Assembly (NCBI GenBank): GCA_963281255.1 | Contig: OY725505.1 | Location: 496,001 to 560,000, forward strand | Reading direction: 5' to 3' | Origin: Aphrocallistes beatrix | Taxonomy: Eukaryota > Porifera > Hexactinellida > Sceptrulophora > Aphrocallistidae | DNA length: 64,000 bases | In this document: one piece after another, positions 21,393-31,100 of the stretch | Layout: each line of letters starts with the position of its first letter | Position numbering within the stretch: the first letter of the stretch is position 1 | Program-made: the position numbers and the translations under genes | The notes under the pieces: generated by a model | The model's input: only the letters and a program-made list of their open reading frames with translations | What the model was told of the DNA's origin: nothing | The model's database searches: none

Positions 21393-21801
21393 AGGTAGTG
21401 TGAGTGGGAAGGTGTGGAGAGACGAAGGCAGGTTGATAGAGAAAAGGTACATGAACGGTGTTGTCCCAGGCATAGATGCACCAGCAGGAAATACCATTTT
21501 TAGCATTAGAGATCGTAGAATGTGGACTTACTCCGGGCTTAATTCCACCTGCACATCTTCCGTGTACAATAGCTCACTACTCGGGTTCTTCGATTATTTA
21601 CAGACACCCCAAGTTCGCTATGTGATTGATGGCGATAGAGAGATATGGATTTCAACTGGAAGTTTCTACATTGCCACCACCGTACGGAGTGGAGATAGAA
21701 CAACGCCGATCAGCTATGCTTTCGGACAAACTGAAGCTACTGCTACGAACATTACAATTGATTGTTGGATTGGAGTAACGCCTACTGCAGGAGCATTTTA
21801 A
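21346..21801 (+). CDS. Putative secreted protein whose signal peptide is encoded by a LINE tail
   Basis: From the ATG at 21346 the frame gives 151 residues. Residues 1-22 (MESALYKC, seven hydrophobic residues, SGSVSG) look like a signal peptide, yet this DNA is the L2 tail and its (TTA)n run, which encodes the leucines. Residues 23-151 are unlike transposon sequence: RDEGRLIEKRY, NSTCTSS and NSS glycosylation-type sites, and a C-terminal ATNITIDCWIG. I do not recognise the domain. An alternative is that TTATTATTATCAG at 21393 is a splice acceptor and this is an internal or last exon whose earlier part lies elsewhere. A degenerate second copy of the 3' half lies at 24873-25440, which supports the region being a genuine gene and not chance. 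Confidence 0.5.
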   Translation: MESALYKCILLLLLLSGSVSGKVWRDEGRLIEKRYMNGVVPGIDAPAGNTIFSIRDRRMWTYSGLNSTCTSSVYNSSLLGFFDYLQTPQVRYVIDGDREIWISTGSFYIATTVRSGDRTTPISYAFGQTEATATNITIDCWIGVTPTAGAF

Positions 21802-22700
21802 ATCCCGACTAATTGTCCTGACACGTGTACAGAGTGTAGTGCATTTGAAGACCCGAATCGTCTATATGCTTGTCCAGCAGTCGTATGAATGCTGCGCTCA
21901 ACATTCTGTTAGCTGTATGCGTCCTAGTATTTATCGTTATTTAGGCTTAGTTATTTAGGAAAGGATCTGAACTTACTTTCTTAGGATTAAGTAATCGATC
22001 TAGTATTAGCTTGTCTATATTCCTATCTTGCTTTTGCACTATTTATTCTTAATTTTGTATCTGTAATATGTAATATGTTACTCGTATTAATCATAAACTC
22101 GATGACAATAGGATTAAGTTACATTTCTTCCATATAAAATTGCTTTAATCTTATTGCAAATAAAGAAGAGTTTTTGAATTCAATATTCAAATTAGAAGTG
22201 TTTCTCAGATACCTCTTCTGGTCATCTATAAAAAATATGAATTTATAAGAAGGTGAAATATTCTATGAAAATACTGACAGAACAGATTCATAATTTGGAT
22301 ACATTATAATGGTGCAAAACAGACAAAGCATTTTTAAATGAATCCAGGTAGTTCAATTAGTTTATTTTTAGAATGGGAAAGTCCTGATATAACACTATTT
22401 TGAAACTAATTATATAAATTTAGTGCAACGCTAACAAAAGAATAATGATTCAATCCTGTATACGTTTTAAACATGGCATACAACACAGCATAAACCAGTA
22501 AGTATATAAATACCCTACAAGTATGTGTATAGTATTCCTCCATTGATTATCAAAAGAAGTGTATTTATATACGGAGATTATATATATTATCCCTTTAGAG
22601 AGAGGCTACTAATCTCAAACTCATAAGTTTTCATTTGCCTAAATCGATATATACTCTCTCTCCATATATATACTAGATATAGATGTGCGTATATATTACA
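21802..22700. other. 3' flank of the secreted-protein ORF
   Basis: No further ORF. The pieces 21790-21857 and 22198-22275 are duplicated at 25303-25440, joined together there. AATAAA-type signals near 22160 could polyadenylate the upstream transcript. Confidence 0.4.
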
Positions 22701-22701
22701 T

Positions 22702-23038
22702 TTAAAACGTCAAATCAGTTATTATGTAAAATATCTGGAAAATTTCAGCTATTTACTATGTATAATCCCTGGAAATTACAGGCATTTTTCATCAGTTACA
22801 GTCAGGGTCGCTTATTATGAACCTGCTTAATATGAACATTCGTTTATTATGAACAAACCTCCAGGTCCCAATTTCATTTTTTAAATGGATTTGTATTGAA
22901 CCAAGTTCGCTTAATATGAAGTATCTCTTTTATGTACATATTTTTTGGTCCCCTGATGATTCACAATAACCGACCCTGACTGTATGTATAATGCCTGAAA
23001 TTTTCAGGTATTTGCATAATAACTGATTTGACGTTTTA
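22702..23038. repeat. Palindromic element split by a later insertion
   Basis: TAAAACGTCAAATCAGTTAT at the left is inverted at the right end (ATAACTGATTTGACGTTTTA). The inner phrases AAAATTTCAG and CTGAAATTTTCAGG are also paired. A TA-flanked element (22799-22982) has inserted into the centre. Confidence 0.7.
22799..22982. mobile_element. 184-bp TA-flanked miniature element
   Basis: CAGTCAGGGTCGCTTATTAT and CGACCCTGACTG are inverse ends between TA dinucleotides. Same family as 15184-15376. It sits inside the palindrome at 22702-23038. Confidence 0.8.
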
Positions 23039-23184
23039 CCGGTAACATATATACTAGTATAGACAACCTTATGATAAGGGAGAAATTTTCTAAATTTTCA
23101 CGCTCCTAAATACTACATCTGAAATTAAAATAACTTGCCTAAAGGAACATCTTACGCTCCTACGTATATAATCCCTTGCTTATA

Positions 23185-23750
23185 CAGTTGACTCTGTTTA
23201 ATAGGGTCACATCGGTCAGAAGACATTTTGCCCCGATTAAGCGGAGAACCCTATCAACCGAAAATATTTTGTATTAGCTTCTATGTGTGAGAGCTATTTC
23301 GGACCTACGAAAAGTGGCCCTATTATGCAGAGCAGGCTGTATATACATTCGACTGGTTAATCGGACCAACCGCTTAATCTGACCGAAATGTCCTTTAACC
23401 GATGTTGTCCTATTAAGCGGAGTCGACTGTTTATTTAACGACAGTTGACTCCGCGTAATAGGATCACATCGATCAGAAGGCAATTTGACCCGATTAAACG
23501 GAGAATCCTATTAACCGAAAAAGAGTTAGCATGCATTAGTTGCTATTGCAGGGACGGCGCCACTGATCCGGTTGTTCCTTTTTAAATTGGACCACTTTTC
23601 AAAAATGGTCCAGTTAGCTCGGTAAAAACCGAACCACTTCTAAAACCGTGGCGCTGGTGCTGTATTGGTATGGTTATGTTCCTGAATAAAATGACCCGAT
23701 TAAGCGGTTGTTCCCATGAACCGGTGGTCCTATTAAGCAAAGTATACTGT
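23185..23750. mobile_element. Cluster of Tc1/pogo-like miniature elements
   Basis: At least three adjoining copies share ends like CAGTTGACTCTGTTTAAT and CGGAGTCGACTG next to TA: 23185-23339, about 23343-23430 and about 23441-23750. Interiors contain CCGATTAAGCGGAGAACCCT and TCCTATTAAGCGGAGT. The last is interrupted by a GGCGCC-ended repeat at about 23551-23664. Related copies lie at 36095-36266 and 7821-7873. Confidence 0.6.
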
Positions 23751-23797
23751 CCTTGAAAATTTACTATATTCGTGTTTTAACAGTATAGCTCTGATAA

Positions 23798-24775
23798 ATG
23801 ATGATTTTTGAACAATGGATGGTTGAAAAAGTCTGCCAAGTTTGTACTGAAAGTAAACTAGTGAATGATATGGTCGAATCAAACTGTTGTATACAGCAAA
23901 TCTGTGAAGAATGCATGCAAAGATACTGTACTGAGAAGGTGAGAGGAGGAATATTCAAGATTGAATGTCCTTTCACTCCTTGTAAGGAAAAGCTCGATCA
24001 CGGGATGATTGTAAATAATCTGGATGAAAATAATAGAAAGTTATTCAAGCAGTTCATAGCAGAGTCGAGACGAGATCCCTGTGTTAAGTCATGTCCTAGC
24101 TGCTCTAAGCTGGAGAGAATATCAGAACAAGAACTCAAAGCTATGGAAAGTGAAAAGAAGTCATGGTTTTTCTCCAAAAGTTCAAACAAATCTAAAATCA
24201 GTTGCCTCGATTGTGATCTCAATTGGTGTTTCCTTTGCCATGCTCCCTGGCACGAGGGTATATCATGTTTTACTTACCTGAAAGGAGATCAAGCATTCGC
24301 TAAATGGATGAGTTGGAAATCTGGTTCAGAGTTCAATGCTCATTTCTGTCCCAAATGTCGTGTTCCAATCCAACGTTCCACTGGATGTCGTAATATGACG
24401 TGCACTCAGTGCTCTATACTTTGGTGCTATGACTGTGGAGGGTCTATAGTTCGGAGCGATTCCATATTTGGACCGCATCACTCAAAAACAGCACTCAAAG
24501 GTTGTTTAGCTCCTCGTAACCTCTTCTTCAACAGTATACCTATCACCTACTTCTGCCGTATATACCTACTGATATTCACGCTACTCTATGCAATTTTGAT
24601 GAAAAAAACAGTGATATGCATCCTGCGAATGCCTATCTTTATAGTGGGATTATTCAAGTTCCATGTAACGAGGTTGTCGGGTATTTCCTTTGCTATAGTA
24701 ATGATGATTGCTGTCTATCCTTTTAGATACTTTTTGGATCAACACGCAGCATCAAGATGTGTGAAAAATTGCTGA
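23798..24775 (+). CDS. RBR-type E3 ubiquitin ligase with C-terminal membrane segments
   Basis: A single open frame of 325 residues. RING1 covers about 12-65 (CQVC, CEEC, CPFTPC). The IBR domain covers about 98-155 (CPSC, then CLDCDLNWCFLC and HEGISC). RING2 covers about 183-215 (CPKCRVPIQRSTGCRNMTC). By family rule the Cys in GCRNM is the catalytic residue that takes ubiquitin from E2 as a thioester. After it come hydrophobic stretches at about 250-290 and 297-316, so the ligase is probably anchored in a membrane facing the cytosol, as RNF144, RNF19 and RNF217 relatives are. The gene has no intron, unlike most of this family in animals, so a retrocopy is possible. Start at ATG ATG; the second is equally likely. 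No neighbour suggests its substrate. Confidence 0.88.
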   Translation: MMIFEQWMVEKVCQVCTESKLVNDMVESNCCIQQICEECMQRYCTEKVRGGIFKIECPFTPCKEKLDHGMIVNNLDENNRKLFKQFIAESRRDPCVKSCPSCSKLERISEQELKAMESEKKSWFFSKSSNKSKISCLDCDLNWCFLCHAPWHEGISCFTYLKGDQAFAKWMSWKSGSEFNAHFCPKCRVPIQRSTGCRNMTCTQCSILWCYDCGGSIVRSDSIFGPHHSKTALKGCLAPRNLFFNSIPITYFCRIYLLIFTLLYAILMKKTVICILRMPIFIVGLFKFHVTRLSGISFAIVMMIAVYPFRYFLDQHAASRCVKNC

Positions 24776-24872
24776 GTTTGTATATATATATGCATGGATG
24801 AATGATACTTGTATATTATTTTAGGGACTTGCATGAGTTTGAAAATTAAAAAGCTATTTTATATACTAAAAT

Positions 24873-25440
24873 GGTGATCTTAAGTTTCTACATTGCCACC
24901 ACCGTACGGAGTGGAGATAGAGCCAATCAGCTATGCTTTCAGAATAACTGAAGCTACTGCTACGAACATTACAATTGATTGTTAGATTGGAATACTTACC
25001 AACCCATTTCGACAATTTCCCTGGATTCTAGGAGTGAAATCCCTGGTTTTTCATTGATTTGCCTGGATATGTTAATCATTATTACTATGTTAATCATTAT
25101 TACTATTTTAGTTGTTGAAATCTATATTTAGACATGTTTCAAAGATATTTGTAATATATTATCCATATATTTCGCTTCAATTACGTTTAAAAGGATATCA
25201 ATAACCACATAAATTGACTCAAAATCCCTGGATTTGGCTAGAAAGTATGTGTATATATGTATTCAGTGTAAAATCCTTGGGTTTCCCTGGATGGTTGGTA
25301 AGTATGAGCATTTTATATCCCGCCTAGTTATCCTGACACGTGTACAGATTGTAGTGCATTTGACGACCTTTCTCAGGTACCTCTTCTGGTCATCTATAAA
25401 AAGTATGAATTTATAAGAAGGTGAATTTTTCTATGAAAAT
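24873..25440 (+). pseudogene. Broken partial copy of the 21.3 kb secreted-protein gene
   Basis: The block 24873-24990 repeats the end of the coding part (TTCTACATTGCCACCACCGT onward) with small deletions and a stop. The block 25303-25440 repeats the stop-codon region and 3' flank, fusing pieces that lie about 340 bp apart at the parent locus. An element at 24995-25302 separates the two blocks. The duplicate is not functional. Confidence 0.75.
24995..25302. mobile_element. Insertion with CTTACCAACC ends
   Basis: CTTACCAACC opens and GGTTGGTAAG closes a block missing from the parental copy at 21770-21790, so the paralogue acts as an empty site. CCCTGGATT-type phrases recur inside. No clear target duplication. 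Confidence 0.55.
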
Positions 25441-25475
25441 ACTGATATTCCTGGATGGTTGACTATGGTATAGAT

Positions 25476-25640
25476 CAGCGGTTCCCAACCTGGGGTCCAT
25501 GGACCCCTTAGTGGTCCACAGAAGATATCAGGGGGTCCACAGGATTCGAAATTTTGTATTACGGTTAATAGGAGGGGGTCCACAGAATATAGGAAAATTG
25601 ATATAAGGGGTCCACAGTCAAAAAAGGTTGAAAACCGCTG
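25476..25640. mobile_element. hAT-type miniature element, long form
   Basis: CAGCGGTTCCCAACC to GGTTGAAAACCGCTG, 165 bp, flanked by an exact GTATAGAT (25468-25475 and 25641-25648). Same family as 1252-1383, with one more GGGGTCCACAG unit inside. Confidence 0.9.
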
Positions 25641-25767
25641 GTATAGATACTATTGTTCCTTGATTTTACGAAATAATAATAATTGGAATACTTCCCTTAA
25701 TCAAAGTAATATTCATTAATAACTAGTTAGTTCCTATTTGGACCAGGAATGGTGGTAATTCATCTCC

Positions 25768-25830
25768 AGTCATTTTGGGAGGGGAAGCCATAAAATTTCG
25801 GGTAAAACCTATAAATAGAATGCACCCCAA
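25768..25830 (+). promoter_or_regulatory. Recurrent TATA cassette, copy A
   Basis: AGTCATTTTGGGAGGGGAAG, then CCATAAAATTTCGGG, then CCTATAAATAGAA. The distance from GGGGAA to TATAAATAG is 29 bp. On this strand no gene follows closely; the nearest is the minus-strand gene at 25938. Confidence 0.4.
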
Positions 25831-25937
25831 TGCTAAGTAGGAGCTTATTAAATTATTTTATTTAATTGAAATACAATTTACCATGAAACGACCAGTATTT
25901 AATAGGAAATTACAACAACAAGAACATTCCACATACA

Positions 25938-26312
25938 TTAATGAATAAAAGGGTTATTTAGTTTGGTTGGAACGTGCATTGGCACAGTTGTTGGTTCTGC
26001 GAATGGCACAGGGGGCGCGGAAGGTGTTATGGGGTCTGACTTCCGAATATTGATCGGAGCATCATCATCATCAGAATAGTCATTTACAGCCATTAACGGT
26101 TCGTATTCTTCACCGTCAAAGTTGTTCTGCTGAGTTTCTACATTAGCCTTTTTCTTTTTCTTCAAGAATATGATGATGCAAGTGGAACAGCATATCGTGG
26201 TGCATATGACTAAGCATAAGAAACCGATGGATGCGAAGAATGAGATCAGAAAGATGGTTTCTTGATGTAGAGTGCTTGTTTTAACAGGTGGATTTGAGGA
26301 AATGTCTGCCAT
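25938..26312 (-). CDS. Small single-pass membrane protein
   Basis: A 124-residue protein. Residues about 19-50 (TIFLISFFASIGFLCLVICT and a CCSTC motif) form a membrane segment followed by a KKKKK stop-transfer cluster, so the N-terminus probably faces outward and the tail inward. The Cys near the inner face could be palmitoylated. The tail has EEYEPL, an acidic SDDDDA cluster and a proline-rich TPSAPPVPFAEP stretch, resembling sorting or adaptor-binding motifs. I do not recognise the family. The strongly biased composition with a sensible order of features argues for a real gene. A single exon is seen; later exons cannot be excluded. Confidence 0.62.
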   Translation of the reverse strand: MADISSNPPVKTSTLHQETIFLISFFASIGFLCLVICTTICCSTCIIIFLKKKKKANVETQQNNFDGEEYEPLMAVNDYSDDDDAPINIRKSDPITPSAPPVPFAEPTTVPMHVPTKLNNPFIH

Positions 26313-26613
26313 GTTAATTTTATGAAGCTTGATTTCTGTTACTGTTTATTATTATCTAAAAAATAAACAGTTAATACTACAGAGGATGGTAGTGATGGAA
26401 TATTAAAGTAGGTAAAGACTATTAAGGTAGCTTAGTAATACGATTTATGCATTAACTTGTTGGGATATAACTATCTATATATATATTTTTTTAATAGTGT
26501 AGTATGCCTTAATGTCTACCCACATTGTGCTCTCAAATTTCATACTTTTTGAAAATGTAATCTTTTGCATATTTATCATCATCTGATATGTTTCTAACTA
26601 ACTGAAGTAATAT

Positions 26614-26796
26614 CAGTAGAACTCAGTTAAAAGTACTCAGGATAGTATATTATAATATGTACTTCAGCTTAGTACATAGTCCTTTCTCTGATCTAAATTC
26701 TTTAATATATATAGATTATTATGTAATATAACTCTACGGATAGTATGTACTTTTTTCGCTTCCCGGAGGGGAACGCGTCATATCCGAGTTCTACTG
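26614..26796. mobile_element. Pogo/Tigger-like miniature element
   Basis: CAGTAGAACTCAGTT and ATATCCGAGTTCTACTG are inverse ends, and CTTCCCGGAGGGG is shared with 14788-14975. TA follows on the right. Confidence 0.6.
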
Positions 26797-28181
26797 TACA
26801 TACTTGTAGTTATCTATCCGATTACCAACAAAAATTCACGTGGGATTACACGTATTCGTTATGGAGCTAATTAATTCTAGTGAGTTATTGCTATGCCAAT
26901 GCACCTGTATAACATTATGAAGAAATTTGGTCATGTAGTATATAGAGAAATTGCTGTTTTCATCAGAATATTTTATCAGGTATAGGATGCTTTAGGTGTC
27001 CTTAAATACGGTTTCTACACGCTAAATCATCAGGATTATGAGGCACTTTGCTATCTCACTTTAGCAGAACAAAAATTAGTTCGCTCCACTCACTTATTAA
27101 AAATTCTGGTATTTCTATTAGCCATTGCCTAAGATTTAGCAGTGAATATTTAAGAGATTCCTTTATCCAATTCCCTTACTAACCAAGACACTAGTCGTGC
27201 AAGTAGTTATGCAACTTTAACACCTTTCGTTAAAGTAGACATTCATCTCTTTCCAGAAAACTTGCAAATATATAATTGCTCAAGTATTTCAAGATATCTG
27301 TTCCAGGATATATGATATTGAGTATTAAGTTCAGTATTCCAATATTGATTAAATATCTTTCACTGAATTCAGTATTAAAAGCATTCCTCTCTCTGAGAAT
27401 TGAATCCGAGGTAATCTGATCATTCAAAGAGAATACATGGAAATGATCCTCCAAGTAAATCTGTTCTAGTATCCATTTCTATTCAATAGCATCAATATCC
27501 ACACTGAATGTTATGAAGAGTGTATGCTTATAAAAGTTCTTATACTGTGGAACTAAACCAGCTTCATTCGATATATTTAAAGGTACAGTTGAAGAGTTTA
27601 TTTTCATACTTATCAGTATATGCGAGCAAATTCTGAGATACATATTTTCTGGTCATTTAACTAGAGACATTACCACATATTTCATGCGTAAATTTCGTCT
27701 AGTCGCTAAGTTGGTTCGTTATATAGCCACATAATCTACTAAGCATTCAATATGTCTAATCAAACTATGATATTATATGTTACATCATGAATATATGGAC
27801 ATATATCTATCAGCAATACTACTTGTTTGCCTTAGAAATTGCCTTATAATTTTATAGAATCCGTAAACCTGCAGTTACATCGCATAAGTCCCTGGGAAGT
27901 TGAAAGATATAATCTTATCTGATGTCTTCTTTGGTATCTCTTAGGTCTCATAATGTACGATTTGAACTGATAGGCAATTAACACATATTACTATAATCAC
28001 TATATGCGAGAAAACTATGCCTTTTTTAGCCCAAATTTATCAAATATATTGTTTTAAAATGGAATATTGATATCAAACATTCATTATGTATAAATGATCT
28101 TGAAAAACTGAAAAATGATGTCAATTCTCTTTCATTTGACAATATTTATTAATCGAATAACATTTAAATTGTTCAATAGTA
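26797..28181. other. Gene-free stretch upstream of the TRP gene
   Basis: No coding region I would defend. A 74-codon minus-strand frame at 27230-27454 lacks an ATG start. The TRP promoter should be at the right end, but no TATA box is evident. Confidence 0.4.
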
Positions 28182-31100
28182 ATGGCAAACGCCACAGAAA
28201 AAGATGCACTTCTGGATGAAAAGTCCACTTCTATTAAATCACCTGAATCCACATCGCTTCATACAGCTGATGCACCATCTTCCCGACTCTGTTATGTCCT
28301 TAATGATGATGAGAAACCCAGAAACGCCAATTTACTTGTCATAAGTAGCGAGGAGTTCACTCCTCCATTAGACATGAACAAGACTGCAGTGAGGCAAATA
28401 CATTCGAACGAGATGGAAGATATTGATACGGAGAAACTTAAGGTAATATTCTGAATACGAGAAAATGCATCAATGATTCAATTAATTCATATACAGTCGA
28501 AGTCAGGCTTTGAAACCCTGAGTTTTTTTCCATCATTTTTTTGTCGCTAGAATATTTATTAGCAATAACTCCATTACAAAATAGTCGAGGTTTTGTCGCC
28601 GAGGCTATGAAATCAATTGGACCAAAACAGTGTAACGACCATGACAGCATTGCCGCTACTAGGTGGGACTATATATTCACTGGGAAGAGATCATCCAAAT
28701 TATCTGAGCTTTACTCTCTGCCTCGTTATAGTGTTACTTATCGAAATTAAGTATCTAAAGTTTGTTATTAATAACAATTATTTTAAAATGTTCACTATGC
28801 ATAGGCATGGGTTACAGTAGGGTTGGCAGGGCCATGGCCTTTAACCTTTAAATGGTGCTAGATTTTTGCTAACTCATTTCCGGTTAAGTCATTTTGGGCG
28901 GGGAAACCTTAGAAGTGTGGGGTCTTTGCTATAAATAGAAATGATCCCAGGTAATTTAAGGGTTAATTGTCAGAGGCTATTATCTTCTATTAGCCATAAT
29001 ACGATTTGTCCAAAATGGCCCTACCAATCCTCATCCTAAGTCTATGTCTCTGCTATGATTCGGGGAAGTATTGCTCACCGAACTTCCATCGGAAGTAGAT
29101 TGTCATGAAGAATAGAAAATAACAAAATAATCGACAGATTAGTTTTTTATGGTGGACATATACGGTTTGATGGTATACGTAGTTCTCAATATATTTTTAG
29201 AGTATTCTAAACATCTACAAAATTTATTACTTTTTCTATACCCTATAGTTGCTGACAGCTAAAGGCATTGAAGAACATAAAATAAAGATGTGAGTTATAC
29301 TTGAGTAATAAATGATGAGAATTTTCATTTTTTCAATTTCGGAAATTATAAATTATTAGAAGAATTTCCCAATGCGTGATTTTGCTTCAGAATCCTAAAA
29401 TTATTACTTTAGAATCGACGGGTTAGTTAGAAAAGTCAAATTTGAAATTTGTTTCTAAAATGTCATTTTCTAAATCAGTGCCTTTCCCAGTATTAGGAAA
29501 TCAAATAAATTTTGCGATCGTGAAAGTAGTATACTGTAGATATACTGAATAGTAGCCGGACGATTATTAATTTTTAGCTCCATTACCCCTCCCCCCCCTG
29601 AAGAAAGATTAATATTTCAGTTATAGTCATGTCTATAATGAATATTAACGCATGAATGAAATAAGAAATGGTAAAAGGAACAATTTACCATTAAAACTTT
29701 TTCTAACTGCTGGTACAGAAAAAAATTAGCATCCTCTTTGGGCCGATTATTCGAGAGCCAGCTACTATTCAAGTATATAGGATAAGTCAGAGTTTCGAAT
29801 AACATGAATTTTTGGAAGTTGTATTGTCAAATTTTCTGATCACATATTGAGGAACCCAATCTAAAAATCCTCTTTTAAATGCATATTACTACAGGATCGA
29901 CATAGTGGATGCATTAATCGGGCTTACCACACCAGAACCTCTACAAATGGCTCTACATCAAGAAGCATTTGACATTTCCTCCAAATTACCGAACAGTAAA
30001 GAAGATACGATCCTCCATTGCACTGCTAGCAATGGAACCATTGAATGCTTGAGATTTCTCCTGTTCCAATCTTGCACCAACTTTCCATACGAAATTACAA
30101 ATAATCATGACTATACAATAATACACTCAGCACTGCTCAAAAGTACGATTGATAACTTGAAGCTGATTCTGGATATGTTACAAAAATCAGAAGATAACAG
30201 TTCCGAAGAGGGAAAGGAAAAAATCCAAAATTTTCTCAATGCAAAAACTAATCAAGGTAACAATGCATAATTTTCCCATTCGTACGCGTTATAATTCTTT
30301 TTCACTTCCAAAAACGAAAAGTATTTTGCTTAAATTATGCATAAAAAGATTTGAGAACTAATCTCTGAAGAAATAACGCTATTTTATACTCTATTTATAG
30401 GACATACTGCACTACATTTTTGTGCTAAATACAAGAAATCTGGTGCAATTCGGCCTCTTCTAAATGCTGGAGTTAAGCTAAACATCTGCGATAACGATGG
30501 TAATACTATGATCCACCTAGTAGCAGAATACAATGATCCAGAATATATAAAGAGAATTGCTAATTACCACATAACTGATCGATCTGATACTAAAGTTGCA
30601 TTAGGTGAGTGACATCCAGATATGCTTGGTAAATTTGTTCATTTGTTAACGTTTTATGTGTTCCTGAAACCTTTTGGTGTTTAGAACTGAGTTTACTTCA
30701 TTTCCAGAGACTTTATACAAAGAGAATACTGCATATACTCGAATAGTAGCCAGGGCAATTATTATTTTTAGCCCCATCTATAGGGCTTACAATCCCGGGA
30801 TTAGAAAAACATACCTTAAACTGGGGCGACTTTGGCGCTAAGAAGTGACTTTGTCCCACATTATCAATTTTAATAAAATATACTTAAACTTATGAATCAA
30901 TGTCATCACATAATATGTTGAATGAAACTCTCAATACACTCGAACCTCTCTTATCCGGACCTCCGATATCCGGGCAAATTCTGTTATCCGGGCACCCTCC
31001 GGTCCGGCACTGCCCGGATAAGAGAGGTTCGAGTGTATATCCAAAGATATTTAAACCGCAATATTTCTTTTTTTTAGTTTGAGTATATTTTATTAAAATT

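Noticed and set aside
27230..27454. 74-codon minus-strand frame with a hydrophobic stretch
   Set aside because: It has no ATG start, a stop lies close upstream, and no homologue or splice site supports it.
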